33,874 nucleotides of DNA from Aureispira sp. CCB-QB1 (GCA_945870185.1 CAMBRK010000047.1:1-33874), one strand, 5' to 3'; counted from the first letter of the stretch, positions 6,659 through 16,122 are shown. Program-made: numbers and translations. Notes: generated by a model from the letters alone, not told the origin.

Positions 6659-9600
6659 TCAAATCCGCTCTACCAGAATATTTAAACTCACATCTTCTGT
6701 GATTTCGATACTTTCACCAGCTACGTCATCAAGGATCTCGATCGATTCACCCAATACTTCATTTTTGATATATGCTCCGTACTGATTTACCGCACTTCTG
6801 ATCATTTCATGATCTTGAATCTTGATAGCAATTTTATCTGTGACATTAAAATCACTTGACTTTCTGATATTCTGTATACGGTTTACCAATTCCCTAGCGA
6901 TACCTTCAGCTATGAGATCTTCCGTAAGATTGACGTCAAGTGCTACGGTAATATCCCTGTCTACAGCTACCTGCCATCCAGGTATCTCGTCAAAGCTGAT
7001 CTCTACATCTTCTGCGGTGATCATATATCGGTCGCCTTCAATCTCTAAGATATGCTGATTGGTTTTTTCTAGAGCAGTGATCGCCTTTTGATCCATTTCC
7101 TGTATGAGTTGAGCACCGGCTTTCATATGTTTGCCCAAGGTTTTTCCTAGGGTTTTGAAGTTGGCCTTGACTTTTTTATTGATAAAGCCAACAGTATCCG
7201 TGATATATTCTATCTCTTTTACGTTGACTTCCGAAAGTATCAACTCCTTGACCGCATCTACTTGGGTTATGAATTCAGGATTTAATATTGGCAACAGGAT
7301 TTTGGTCAGTGGCTGTCGTACCCTGTGACCTTCTTTCTTTCGGATAGACAATACTAATGAAGAAATGCGTTGTGCATAATCCATTCTTTGTTCCAAGTCC
7401 AAATCTATAGAAGCCAAATCATACGATGGGAAGTCAGCCAAGTGTACGGACTCATGAGTTTCCAATCCTGATGCTTCGTTAAGGTTTTTGTACAACCAAT
7501 CTCCAAACAATGGAGCTACCGGTGCCATGAGTTTTGCGATGGAAGACAAACATTCGTAAAGCGTCTGATAAGCAGCTATTTTGTCCTCACTATACTCACC
7601 TTTCCAGAATCTGCGACGACAAAGTCTTACATACCAATTGCTCAGGTGCTCGTCTACAAACGTCATTACTTTACGAGTAGCATTGGTAGGCTCATAGTCA
7701 CTGAGTTCTGCTTCCACATCTTCGATGAGCGAGTTTAATAGCGATATGATCCATCGGTCTATTTCTTGTCTTTTTTCTAAAGGAATACGCGCTTCTTTAT
7801 ATTCAAAGCCATCAATATTGGCATACAATGCAAAAAACGAATACGTATTGAACAAGGTTCCAAAAAACTTTCGTCTTACTTCATCGATACCTTCCAGGTC
7901 AAATTTGAGATTGTCCCAAGGCTGTGCATTGGATATCATATACCATCTGGTGGCATCAGCACCATATGTCGCGATGGTTTCGAATGGGTCAATGACGTTG
8001 CCTAGTCTCTTGGACATTTTAACACCGTTTTTGTCCAAGACTAGACCGTTGGAAACCACATTTTTGAAGGCTACATTTTCGAAAACCATACTAGCGATGG
8101 CATGCAATGTAAAGAACCATCCGCGAGTCTGGTCTACGCCTTCGGCAATGAAATCTGCAGGGAAAGTGATACCTTTTTCGATAAGGTCTTTGTTTTCCAT
8201 AGGATAATGCCACTGAGCATAAGGCATCGCACCAGAATCAAACCATACATCAATGAGGTCCAATTCTCTTTTCATAGGTTTGCCAGTGTTAGATACCAAA
8301 ATGATCTCATCAATATAAGGTCTATGCAGGTCTTTGGGTACAGATTGGTTTAACCCTAAAGCAGCATTTGCCTTAAAAATAGCTTGCTCCAAATCTGCTA
8401 TACTTGATATACATTGTTCTTCTGTAGTGTCATCAGTACGCCATATCGGCAATGGAATACCCCAATATCTGGATCTGGAAAGGTTCCAATCATTAAGGTT
8501 TTCGAGCCAATTGCCAAAACGCTTCTCACCCGTATGTGCCGGTTTCCAATTGATTGTTTTGTTAAGTTCGATCATTTTGTCTTTCATCGCTGTAGAGCGG
8601 ATAAACCAACTATCCAATGGATAATATAGCACAGGCTTATCAGTACGCCAACAATGTGGATAGTTGTGTACATACTTTTCTACTTTGAAAGCTTTATTTT
8701 CTTCTTTGAGTTTGATGGCAATTTCCACATCCACTGATCTTTCCGGAGCTTCTCCATCTTTATAATATTCATTCTTAACATACTTGCCACCTATTTCTTC
8801 AAGATCCGCTCTGAATTTTCCTTGCAAATCTACCAAAGGCACAGCATTTCCATTATCGTCCAATACCAACATAGGTGGTACTTCTGGATTGGCTTCTTTG
8901 GCTACTTTAGCATCATCTGCACCAAAAGTGGGTGCTGTATGTACTACTCCTGTACCATCTTCAGTAGTTACGAAACTTCCGCCTATAACTCTAAAAGCAT
9001 TTTCAGGGTTCTGATACGGTAAACTATATTTTAGTAATTGTTCGTATCGGATACCTATTAATTCTTCTCCCTTACATTCTGTGATAATAAAGTATGGTAT
9101 TTTTTTATCTGAAGTCTGATATGACAAAACAGCGTCAATAGATTCTGTTTTTTCATATTTTCCTGCAAATTGTTTTTCTACAAGAGCTTTGGCCAATATG
9201 ACATTTATAGGCTTGAAAGTATATTGATTGTATGTTTTTATCAAAACGTAATCGATCTTAGGACCTACTGTCAACGCAGTATTGGATGGAAGTGTCCATG
9301 GTGTAGTCGTCCAAGCCAATATGTAAATGTCTCCCTGGTCTTTTAAAAATTCTGGAAGTGTCTCTGGCTTTGTCAAAAACTGAGCTACCACTGTAGTATC
9401 CGTAACATCTTTGTAGCACCCAGGTTGGTTCAATTCGTGCGAACTCAAACCCGTGCCTGCAGCAGGTGAGTATGGTTGTATGGTATATCCTTTGTACAAG
9501 AGGTTTTTTTGATAAAGCTGTCCCAAAAGCCACCAAACAGACTCTATATATTCATTATTAAAGGTAATGTATGGATTGTCCAGATCAACCCAATAACCCA

Positions 9601-10018
9601 TTTTTCTGGTGATATCATCCCAAAGGTCTTTGTATTGCATGACGGTTTCACGACACTTGGCATTATATTCGTCTACAGTGATCTTGGTACCGATATCTTC
9701 TTTAGTGATGCCTAGTTCTTTTTCTACAGAAAGCTCTATCGGAAGTCCATGAGTATCCCATCCACCTTTTCGCTCTACGCGCTTACCTTTCATGGTCTGA
9801 AAACGGCAAAAAATATCTTTTACAGTCCTACCCATCACGTGGTGAATACCAGGTTTACCATTGGCTGATGGTGGTCCTTCAAAGAAGACAAATGAATTGT
9901 CCTTTGATCTTTGGTCTACACTTTTTTGGAAGATTTTTTGGTCTTCCCAAAACTGTCGGATGTGCTTATCTATCTGTGGAAGATTGAGTTGTTTAAGATC
10001 GTCATTATATTTTGCCAT
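6659..10018 (-). CDS. ileS: Isoleucyl-tRNA synthetase, type 2, with swapped HIGH motif
   Basis: Charges tRNA-Ile. The 1119 residues and the long C-terminal part ending in a DVNLTEDLIAEGIARELVNR block without the zinc-ribbon cysteines mark it as the eukaryote-like IleRS2 class. Visible landmarks are the CP1 editing domain (WTTTPWTLPSN at 236-246, GTGVVHTAP at 355-363), DVWFDSG (590-596) and KMSKR (667-671). The HIGH signature is altered: residues 57-60 read Gly-Ile-His-His (GKPGIHHVMG), the first and third positions being exchanged. Codons at 9839-9850 confirm this on the DNA. In published IleRS2 work this GXHH form gives extreme mupirocin resistance while keeping activity. It is the only ileS in the window; whether the genome has a second one cannot be seen. 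Confidence 0.97.
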   Translation of the reverse strand: MAKYNDDLKQLNLPQIDKHIRQFWEDQKIFQKSVDQRSKDNSFVFFEGPPSANGKPGIHHVMGRTVKDIFCRFQTMKGKRVERKGGWDTHGLPIELSVEKELGITKEDIGTKITVDEYNAKCRETVMQYKDLWDDITRKMGYWVDLDNPYITFNNEYIESVWWLLGQLYQKNLLYKGYTIQPYSPAAGTGLSSHELNQPGCYKDVTDTTVVAQFLTKPETLPEFLKDQGDIYILAWTTTPWTLPSNTALTVGPKIDYVLIKTYNQYTFKPINVILAKALVEKQFAGKYEKTESIDAVLSYQTSDKKIPYFIITECKGEELIGIRYEQLLKYSLPYQNPENAFRVIGGSFVTTEDGTGVVHTAPTFGADDAKVAKEANPEVPPMLVLDDNGNAVPLVDLQGKFRADLEEIGGKYVKNEYYKDGEAPERSVDVEIAIKLKEENKAFKVEKYVHNYPHCWRTDKPVLYYPLDSWFIRSTAMKDKMIELNKTINWKPAHTGEKRFGNWLENLNDWNLSRSRYWGIPLPIWRTDDTTEEQCISSIADLEQAIFKANAALGLNQSVPKDLHRPYIDEIILVSNTGKPMKRELDLIDVWFDSGAMPYAQWHYPMENKDLIEKGITFPADFIAEGVDQTRGWFFTLHAIASMVFENVAFKNVVSNGLVLDKNGVKMSKRLGNVIDPFETIATYGADATRWYMISNAQPWDNLKFDLEGIDEVRRKFFGTLFNTYSFFALYANIDGFEYKEARIPLEKRQEIDRWIISLLNSLIEDVEAELSDYEPTNATRKVMTFVDEHLSNWYVRLCRRRFWKGEYSEDKIAAYQTLYECLSSIAKLMAPVAPLFGDWLYKNLNEASGLETHESVHLADFPSYDLASIDLDLEQRMDYAQRISSLVLSIRKKEGHRVRQPLTKILLPILNPEFITQVDAVKELILSEVNVKEIEYITDTVGFINKKVKANFKTLGKTLGKHMKAGAQLIQEMDQKAITALEKTNQHILEIEGDRYMITAEDVEISFDEIPGWQVAVDRDITVALDVNLTEDLIAEGIARELVNRIQNIRKSSDFNVTDKIAIKIQDHEMIRSAVNQYGAYIKNEVLGESIEILDDVAGESIEITEDVSLNILVERI

Positions 10019-10176
10019 GCTATCTAAATATTGAGCCTTACAGAATAAATTTTTGCAAATATGCAGTAGGCTATTAAAAATGACGGCAAAGATAAAAAGA
10101 TTTACCTATATTTCCTGTAAAATGTAAGGATCAAAAGCCAATAAAAACCACTTAAGGCGATAATAAGATGACACTA

Positions 10177-10827
10177 TCACTCTTGTAGTTTCTTGCCAAA
10201 TGCAAGATCTCCCGCATCTCCCAATCCAGGGACAATGTAGGACTTGGCAGTAAGTTCTTCATCTTCTGCTGCCATCCACAGATGTGCTTTGGGAAACAAA
10301 CGATGCATTTGCTTTACTCCATAGGAAGAAGCTATAATTGAAACAATATGAAGCTGATCATATTTTCCAAATTCTTCCAATGATTCCAGTGTCTTTTGGA
10401 TAGAAGCTCCGGTAGCTAACATAGGATCAGACAATATCAACGTAGCTCCATTAAGATCAGGACAAGTCACATATTCCAAGCTGATTTCAAAACTTCCATC
10501 TTTATGATTTTTGCGGTAAGCTGCTACAAATGCATTGCCTGCGTCATCAAAATAGTCTAATAATCCTTGATGGAGAGGCAAGCCTGCCCGCAATATGGTG
10601 CAAAGGATAATCTTAGTATCTGGTATCATTGATTTTGCAATACCTAGTGGCGTTTCTACATCATCTTCTTTATAAGACAACAATTTACTGATCTCATACG
10701 CAAATATATTGCCTAAACGCTCCATATTCTTACGAAAAAGAAGTTTGTTATTTTGATAGTTGACATCTCGGAGTTGCGCTAAAAACTGATTAGCGATAGT
10801 ATTATCTTTGGAAAGATTATGAATCAT
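10177..10827 (-). CDS. upp: Uracil phosphoribosyltransferase
   Basis: Salvages uracil: uracil plus PRPP gives UMP. The 216-residue length is normal. The PRPP-binding loop is LSDPMLATGAS (132-142), ILRAGLPL (78-85) is the conserved pyrophosphate-contact strand, and the uracil-recognition loop is IVPGLGDAGDLAFG (198-211). Only a single start fits (MIHNLSKDN). It is upstream of ileS on the same strand with a 158-base gap, so probably a separate unit. The 235-base space to the divergent rhodanese operon holds promoters for both directions. Confidence 0.96.
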   Translation of the reverse strand: MIHNLSKDNTIANQFLAQLRDVNYQNNKLLFRKNMERLGNIFAYEISKLLSYKEDDVETPLGIAKSMIPDTKIILCTILRAGLPLHQGLLDYFDDAGNAFVAAYRKNHKDGSFEISLEYVTCPDLNGATLILSDPMLATGASIQKTLESLEEFGKYDQLHIVSIIASSYGVKQMHRLFPKAHLWMAAEDEELTAKSYIVPGLGDAGDLAFGKKLQE

Positions 10828-11033
10828 ATCGTGAATATATTATAGCTACAAAGGTGACAAATTATAATCACTTTTTTTAGTTTGGTGTACAAAAATAAAA
10901 TTTGTACTACAAAAAACCTTTAATAAACCATTAAAAGCATAATTCTAAAATGTTAACCTGAATTCAACACGGTCAAATGAGCTTTTTTATAGGTAATGTA
11001 ACAATAGTAGCAAAGTCTATGCTCGAGATACCT

Positions 11034-11041
11034 TAATTTTG
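11034..11041 (+). promoter_or_regulatory. Bacteroidota -7 element of the rhodanese-OsmC operon
   Basis: TAATTTTG fits the phylum's TAnnTTTG -7 consensus and lies 22 bases before the ATG at 11064. I see no clear TTG -33 partner. Confidence 0.5.
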
Positions 11042-11063
11042 TAGCATCAAAATAATATCAGTC

Positions 11064-11357
11064 ATGAATATTGAAAAATTAATCACAGAAAATAAAGGTA
11101 CCATAGTAGACGTGCGCACACCAGGCGAGTTTATGGGAGGCAATGTAGCAGGTTCAAGAAACGTGCCATTAAATGAAGTTGCCTACAGACTAGAAGAATT
11201 AAAAGGGCTTCCAACGCCATTAATTCTCTGCTGCGCATCTGGAAACAGAAGTGGTCAAGCTGAAGGATTTTTAATGTCCAATGGTGTCAATTGTGTAAAC
11301 GGTGGATCTTGGATGACAGTGAATTACTATAAATCTCTGGTACCACAAGAATCCTAA
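11064..11357 (+). CDS. Single-domain rhodanese (sulfurtransferase)
   Basis: A 97-residue single rhodanese domain, probably cytosolic since no signal is seen. VDVRTPGEF (15-23) is the opening CDC25-like motif, and the active loop is Cys57-Ala-Ser-Gly-Asn-Arg-Ser in LCCASGNRSG; Cys57 would carry the persulfide. GGSWMTV (80-86) is the C-terminal rhodanese motif. It is first of three tightly spaced genes (next start 2 bases after the stop) with a small membrane protein and an OsmC-type thiol peroxidase-like protein. This suggests a role in handling reactive sulfur or peroxides; the exact substrate is not shown by sequence. Confidence 0.92.
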   Translation: MNIEKLITENKGTIVDVRTPGEFMGGNVAGSRNVPLNEVAYRLEELKGLPTPLILCCASGNRSGQAEGFLMSNGVNCVNGGSWMTVNYYKSLVPQES

Positions 11358-11359
11358 TC

Positions 11360-11605
11360 ATGATAGAAATACTTTTTAAAAATTGGCATTTTATTAGGTG
11401 GCTAAGACTAGTAATTGGTTTAGTGCTGATGTACCAAGCATTCAGTGGAAAAGATCAGGTATTAGGATTTTTTGGAGCGTTTTTATTGTTTCAGGCTGCT
11501 ACCAATACGGGATGTGGACCATCAGGATGTGCTCCAAATATCACTAATGATAAAAATATTGATACCGCCAAAGAGCCAGAATTTGAAATCATAAAACCAA
11601 AATAA
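11360..11605 (+). CDS. Small membrane protein with a paired-cysteine motif (DUF2892/YgaP-like?)
   Basis: An 81-residue protein with two hydrophobic segments (about 13-27 and 34-46) and then TNTGCGPSGCAPN, in which Cys52 and Cys57 sit just after the membrane. A polar tail follows. The size, the neighbouring rhodanese and the topology recall the membrane part of YgaP (DUF2892), where a rhodanese is fused to such a hairpin; here the two would be separate chains. The family call is tentative. The Cys pair could accept sulfane sulfur from the rhodanese, which is inference. It is intact, with 2-base gaps to both neighbours. Confidence 0.75.
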   Translation: MIEILFKNWHFIRWLRLVIGLVLMYQAFSGKDQVLGFFGAFLLFQAATNTGCGPSGCAPNITNDKNIDTAKEPEFEIIKPK

Positions 11606-11607
11606 AC

Positions 11608-12042
11608 ATGGAATCACACATATATAATGTTAATTTAAAATGGGTAGCCGATCGCATAGGTGAGATATCATCTCCTGAACTATTGGACACCATAGATGTA
11701 GCAACACCTCCTGAATTTCCCCATGGTGTAGACGGTATGTGGTCTCCGGAACACTTTTTTACCGCAGCAGTTAATGGTTGTTTTATGACTACTTTTCTAG
11801 CTGTTGCAGAAAATTCTAAATTGGAGTTTAAGTCCTTTACTTGCTCATCAGAGGGAAAACTTGAAAAAGTAGATGGCAAATATATTATGAATGAAATTGT
11901 ACTCATGCCAAAACTTGAGATTCTACATACAGCCGATATGGATAAAGCCGAAAGAATTCTTCAAAAATCAGAAAGCGCTTGCCTGATCTCCAACTCCATC
12001 AAATCAAAAGTTATATTAAAAACTGATGTCATAGTTGTTTAA
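11608..12042 (+). CDS. OsmC/Ohr family thiol-dependent peroxidase-like protein
   Basis: A 144-residue OsmC-fold protein. The two conserved redox cysteines are in place: Cys58 in VNGCFMTTFL and Cys125 in ACLISNSI, the pair that reduces organic hydroperoxides in OsmC and Ohr. PEFPHGVDGMWSPEHFFTAA is the typical lead-in. The subgroup (OsmC, Ohr or YhfA-like) cannot be settled by eye. As the last gene of the rhodanese operon it ends before a two-way terminator shared with htpG. Co-expression with a rhodanese suggests protection against oxidants or persulfides. Confidence 0.9.
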   Translation: MESHIYNVNLKWVADRIGEISSPELLDTIDVATPPEFPHGVDGMWSPEHFFTAAVNGCFMTTFLAVAENSKLEFKSFTCSSEGKLEKVDGKYIMNEIVLMPKLEILHTADMDKAERILQKSESACLISNSIKSKVILKTDVIVV

Positions 12043-12060
12043 CTTAAACTAAATCATAGA

Positions 12061-12101
12061 AAAAAAGAGGACAAATTTAGATTAAATTGGCCATCTTTTT
12101 T
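12061..12101. terminator. Two-way terminator between the OsmC gene and htpG
   Basis: AAAAAAGA (12061-12068) pairs with TCTTTTTT (12094-12101), and inside it CAAATTTA (12072-12079) pairs with TAAATTG (12083-12089) with one bulge. It sits between the ends of two converging genes. Confidence 0.65.
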
Positions 12102-12147
12102 ATTTTATACAGGTATTTTAATAATAACTTTTAAGTTTAAAAATTAC

Positions 12148-14016
12148 TTACTTCACAAACTCTAAGCTCCTAGATATAAAATTAGAAAGCTCTTCACCTT
12201 TGAGCATGCCTTGATTCAATAGTGCCAAATCATGGAGATATGTAGCAAAGTCCGCTTTCTTATCTTCGCTTTTCATCTTTAGGAGTTTTTCTGCTACTAA
12301 TGGATGATTAGAATTGACAACAACATTGTGACTGTCAGGAAACATGTTCATATCTATACCTTGCATGGCTTGCATTTCCTTCATACGACGCATAAACTCC
12401 GGTCTGGTGATGACCACAGGGTGATCTGTTGGCGACATAGCTTTGAGTTCTACTTGTCCTGCACCGATATTTTTGACTGATTTTGTAAATATATCTTTTA
12501 CTTTATCCTGATCAGACTGGCTCAATACAGATTCTTTGGTCTCATCTTTTTGTACCAAATTGTCAGGTGTCTCAGAGTCCACCCTAACAAACGTCACTTC
12601 ATGTCCTTTGTATTCGATATGCTGCATAAAGTGATTGTCTATAATCGTATCCATTTCCAGAATATCATAGCCATACTCTTTTGCAGCTTTGATATAGCTA
12701 TGTTGGGCTTTGACATCATTGGCATATAAGTAAATCAGCTTGTTGTGTTTGTCGGTTTGATTAGATTTTACCTTTTCTTTATATTCTTCCAACGTAAAAT
12801 GCTCATTGTCCATATTTTTCAACAATGCAAACGACATGGCTTTTTCACTAAACTTTTCGTCTGAGATCATACCATACTTCACAAAAGTACTGACTTCCTT
12901 CCATTTTTCTTCGTACCCCTTACGGTCGGTGGTAAACAATGAATGCAATTTTTCAGCAACCTTTTTGGATATGTAGGTATTAATTTTTTTGACATTACCA
13001 TCAGACTGCAGATAACTTCTCGACACATTCAGTGGAATATCCGGAGAATCTATCACACCATGTAGAAGCATCAAAAACTCAGGAACGATTTCCTTGACAT
13101 CATCAGTGATAAATACCTGATTGCTGTAAAGTTGGATTTTATTTTTTTGAACTTCAAAATTATTGGTCAGTTTAGGGAAATATAAAATTCCAGTTAGATT
13201 AAATGGATAATCAATATTCAGATGAATCCAAAATAACGGCGGTTGACTGTAAGGATGCAATTCTTGGTAGAAATTTTTATAATCATCATCAGTCAAATCC
13301 GCTGGCTTTTTCTTCCATATAGGATGTGGATTGTTGATGATATCATCTACTTCTGTTTTGATTTCCTGTTTTTCATCTCCTTCGCCTTCCCAAGTAGATT
13401 CTGTTCGAGTACCAAATTTGATCTCTACAGGTAAAAACTTACAATATTTATTAAGTAATTCTCTGATTCTGCTTTCTTCTAGATATCCGAGATTTTCTTC
13501 ATTTATGTGCAGAATGATTTCTGTACCTCTATCTGTTTTGTCGTGTGGCTCCAGAAAGTACTCAGGATTGCCATCACACTCCCATCTAACTGCAGGAGCC
13601 TCTTCGCGGTATGATTTGGTGATCACTTCTACCTTGTCGGCCACCATGAAAGCTGAATAAAATCCCAATCCAAAATGACCAATGATAGTAGCATCATCTT
13701 TATATTTGGATAAAAACTCCTCAGCTGATGAGAATGCCACCTGATTGAGATATTTGTTGACTTCGTCTTCGCTCATCCCGATACCTTTGTCAATGATGTG
13801 CAAAGTCTTAGCGTCCTTATTGATCTTTACTTCAATCTTCGTATCTCCTAAGTCGCCTTTAGCTTCTCCTTTTAGAGAAAGGGTCTTCACCTTGGTGGTG
13901 GCGTCTACAGCATTGGAGACGAGCTCTCTGAGGAAGATTTCGTGGTCAGAGTACAAAAATTTTTTGATGATTGGGAAAATGTTTTCCGCCTGTACGGATA
14001 TATTACCTTTTGCCAT
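12148..14016 (-). CDS. htpG: Molecular chaperone HtpG (bacterial Hsp90)
   Basis: ATP-driven cytosolic dimeric chaperone that remodels client proteins. The 622 residues match the family. The GHKL ATPase motifs are intact: the SDHEIFLRELVSNAVDA helix with the catalytic Glu, HIIDKGIGMSEDE (Asp and Gly for ATP), and IGHFGLGFYSAFMVAD for the lid region. The middle-domain YLQSDGNVKK carries the region with the catalytic Arg, and the C-terminal dimerisation part is complete. It is a single gene facing the OsmC operon, with a terminator between them. Confidence 0.98.
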   Translation of the reverse strand: MAKGNISVQAENIFPIIKKFLYSDHEIFLRELVSNAVDATTKVKTLSLKGEAKGDLGDTKIEVKINKDAKTLHIIDKGIGMSEDEVNKYLNQVAFSSAEEFLSKYKDDATIIGHFGLGFYSAFMVADKVEVITKSYREEAPAVRWECDGNPEYFLEPHDKTDRGTEIILHINEENLGYLEESRIRELLNKYCKFLPVEIKFGTRTESTWEGEGDEKQEIKTEVDDIINNPHPIWKKKPADLTDDDYKNFYQELHPYSQPPLFWIHLNIDYPFNLTGILYFPKLTNNFEVQKNKIQLYSNQVFITDDVKEIVPEFLMLLHGVIDSPDIPLNVSRSYLQSDGNVKKINTYISKKVAEKLHSLFTTDRKGYEEKWKEVSTFVKYGMISDEKFSEKAMSFALLKNMDNEHFTLEEYKEKVKSNQTDKHNKLIYLYANDVKAQHSYIKAAKEYGYDILEMDTIIDNHFMQHIEYKGHEVTFVRVDSETPDNLVQKDETKESVLSQSDQDKVKDIFTKSVKNIGAGQVELKAMSPTDHPVVITRPEFMRRMKEMQAMQGIDMNMFPDSHNVVVNSNHPLVAEKLLKMKSEDKKADFATYLHDLALLNQGMLKGEELSNFISRSLEFVK

Positions 14017-14117
14017 AATTATAATATTTTGATTACTTCATATAGGTGTCAAAGTACGTGCCATTTGTATTTATCATGTCATTTTGACAGAAAAAATGAC
14101 AACAATGTATTCAAACA

Positions 14118-14147
14118 ATTTGTAATTTTGGTATTATTTTTACTTTT
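14118..14147 (+). promoter_or_regulatory. Bacteroidota-type promoter of the esterase lipoprotein
   Basis: A TTTG at 14118-14121 and TACTTTTG at 14140-14147 (TAnnTTTG) are separated by 18 bases, close to the phylum consensus. The ATG follows 17 bases after the -7 element. Confidence 0.6.
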
Positions 14148-14164
14148 GCAATATATACATCATT

Positions 14165-14926
14165 ATGAGACTGGTATTTTTGGGGATTTTGAGTATTCTG
14201 TTATCTTGCAGTACACCTAAATATATGGGACTAGCTGGAAAAACTTTTGTAAGTGATCAAAAGAAAACTTTGCCGTATAATATCTATTATCCAGACGAAT
14301 ACTATCAACAAAACACCAAACTACCGGTACTTTTATGGTTGCATGGCGCGGGCGAACGTGGCGATGATAATGTAAGTCAATTGATACACATAGTGCCATA
14401 TTTAGCTTCAGACATTGTGCAAAGCAAGTTTCCATCTATCATTATTGCTCCTCAATGTCCCAAAGAAGATTATTGGGCACCTATAAAACGTGGAGAATGG
14501 ACTCCTGTCAATCAAGGTCAAGTCACTCCAGCTATGGCGCAAGTTATTCAGCTTATGGAACAACTACTTCAAGACCCCAAAATTGATCAAAATCGGATTT
14601 ATGTAGGTGGGTTGTCTATGGGAGGATTCGGTACATATGATATTTTATGCCGTAAGACGGAGTGGTTTGCTGCAGCCATTCCTATATGTGGTGGTGCTGA
14701 TTTGACCAAAGTATCAGGTATAAAAAATATCCCATTATGGATTTTTCATGGGGCAAAAGACGAAGTGGTTACTCCAGAGCTGTCTAGAAATTTAGTTAAA
14801 GAATTGAGAAATATGGGCGTAAACCCCATATATACTGAATATGAAAATGGTGGTCATGACGTGTGGAACAGGGCTATCAGAGAGCCAGAATTATTAAAAT
14901 GGCTTTTTGAACAAAAGGGAAACTAA
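14165..14926 (+). CDS. Alpha/beta-hydrolase lipoprotein (esterase-like)
   Basis: A 253-residue predicted lipoprotein: a short hydrophobic signal ends in the lipobox ILLSC, with Cys15 as the lipidation site. The hydrolase fold shows LLWLHGAGERG (oxyanion region), the nucleophile elbow GLSMGG (Ser151), HGAKDEVV with Asp199 and GGHDVW with His231, a complete triad. Family members of this layout are esterases, often feruloyl- or polyester-type or phospholipase-like; the substrate is unknown. It sits between divergent htpG and the permease gene downstream, with its own promoter. Confidence 0.85.
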   Translation: MRLVFLGILSILLSCSTPKYMGLAGKTFVSDQKKTLPYNIYYPDEYYQQNTKLPVLLWLHGAGERGDDNVSQLIHIVPYLASDIVQSKFPSIIIAPQCPKEDYWAPIKRGEWTPVNQGQVTPAMAQVIQLMEQLLQDPKIDQNRIYVGGLSMGGFGTYDILCRKTEWFAAAIPICGGADLTKVSGIKNIPLWIFHGAKDEVVTPELSRNLVKELRNMGVNPIYTEYENGGHDVWNRAIREPELLKWLFEQKGN

Positions 14927-14961
14927 CCCTATCAGTTATCCAAAAATCCATAAGAAATCTA

Positions 14962-14969
14962 TATCTTTG
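14962..14969 (+). promoter_or_regulatory. -7 element upstream of the LptF/G-type permease
   Basis: TATCTTTG matches TAnnTTTG, 67 bases before the ATG at 15037, implying a leader of about 60 bases. No clear -33 TTG is at the expected distance. Confidence 0.45.
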
Positions 14970-15036
14970 CACATCATTTATACACAAATCTTCGTTGTAT
15001 TAGCAGTAAAGATATTCTATAGTTTAACATCACTTC

Positions 15037-16122
15037 ATGAAGATACTTGATTGGTACATCATCAAAAAGTATTTAAGTACTTTTTTCTTTATCATGTTGC
15101 TCATCACGATGATCGCAGTATCTATCAATTATTTTGAGTGGATAGACAAATTTGTGAACTCAGGCTTAAGTTTTCCAGAAATATTTGTGCAGTACTACAT
15201 TTATTTTATCCCTTATATTAATGGATTGTTGTGGCCATTATTTGCGATGCTTGCCGTTATATTTTTCACTTCCAGAATGGCTAAAAACTCTGAAATCATC
15301 AGTATGCTGAGCGCTAAAATAAGCTACTCCAGGATCATGAGACCGTACCTCATTGGAGCTTCTGTTATCGGAGGGCTTCTTTGGTTTGGAAATAATTATA
15401 TCATACCCAAAAGCAATGTGCGCAAAAATGCCTTTGAAGTGAAATACATAAAACCATCACTTCAGTCAACGCTGAATCATAATATTCATTTTTGGATTTC
15501 TCCCAATGAAAAAATATATATCAGAAGCTACTCCAGTTATGATAGTTCGGGCAGGATTTTTAGATTAGAAAAATTTAAAGACAACCAACTTGTCTATACT
15601 TTAAAAGCAAACAAACTTAAATATATAGGACCACCCAACAAATGGAAACTAGAAGGATGGGAAGAGAGAACCTTTAGTGAAAAAACAGAAACACTGCTAG
15701 CCAAACCTAATGATTTTATAGACACTGCTTTCACTTTTGTGCCTGAAGACTTCACCCGATATACCAATCAAATGGAGCTAATGACATCAGGAGAACTTAG
15801 TAGGTTCCTACAATATGAACAGGACAAAGGATTGGATTCTGGAAAAAAGTATAGTATAGAATTGTACAGACGTACAGCGGAGCCATTTACCATTTTTATT
15901 CTTACATTAATAGGAGTAGCTGTTGCTTCACGCAAAGTCAGAGGAGGAATGGGTTTTCATATAGCTGCCGGTGTGATTATAGGAGCTACGTATGTTATTC
16001 TCTCCAAGTTTAGTACTACTTTTTCTACTAATTTATCCCTCCATCCCATGCTCGGCGTTTGGATACCCAATATTATGTTTTCCATTATAGCTTGGTATCT
16101 GATCAGAACAGCGCAGAAGTAA
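15037..16122 (+). CDS. LptF/LptG family permease
   Basis: A 361-residue YjgP/YjgQ family inner-membrane protein. It opens MKILDWYIIKKYLSTFFF, typical of LptG. Membrane segments lie at about 12-32, 57-79 and 100-121, then a periplasmic jellyroll-like domain (about 125-265) and three more helices to the C-terminus. LptF and LptG form the permease of the LptB2FG transporter that extracts lipopolysaccharide from the inner membrane. A partner gene is not adjacent, as is common in this phylum. It converges with the GT39 gene, with only 16 bases between the stops. Confidence 0.92.
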   Translation: MKILDWYIIKKYLSTFFFIMLLITMIAVSINYFEWIDKFVNSGLSFPEIFVQYYIYFIPYINGLLWPLFAMLAVIFFTSRMAKNSEIISMLSAKISYSRIMRPYLIGASVIGGLLWFGNNYIIPKSNVRKNAFEVKYIKPSLQSTLNHNIHFWISPNEKIYIRSYSSYDSSGRIFRLEKFKDNQLVYTLKANKLKYIGPPNKWKLEGWEERTFSEKTETLLAKPNDFIDTAFTFVPEDFTRYTNQMELMTSGELSRFLQYEQDKGLDSGKKYSIELYRRTAEPFTIFILTLIGVAVASRKVRGGMGFHIAAGVIIGATYVILSKFSTTFSTNLSLHPMLGVWIPNIMFSIIAWYLIRTAQK

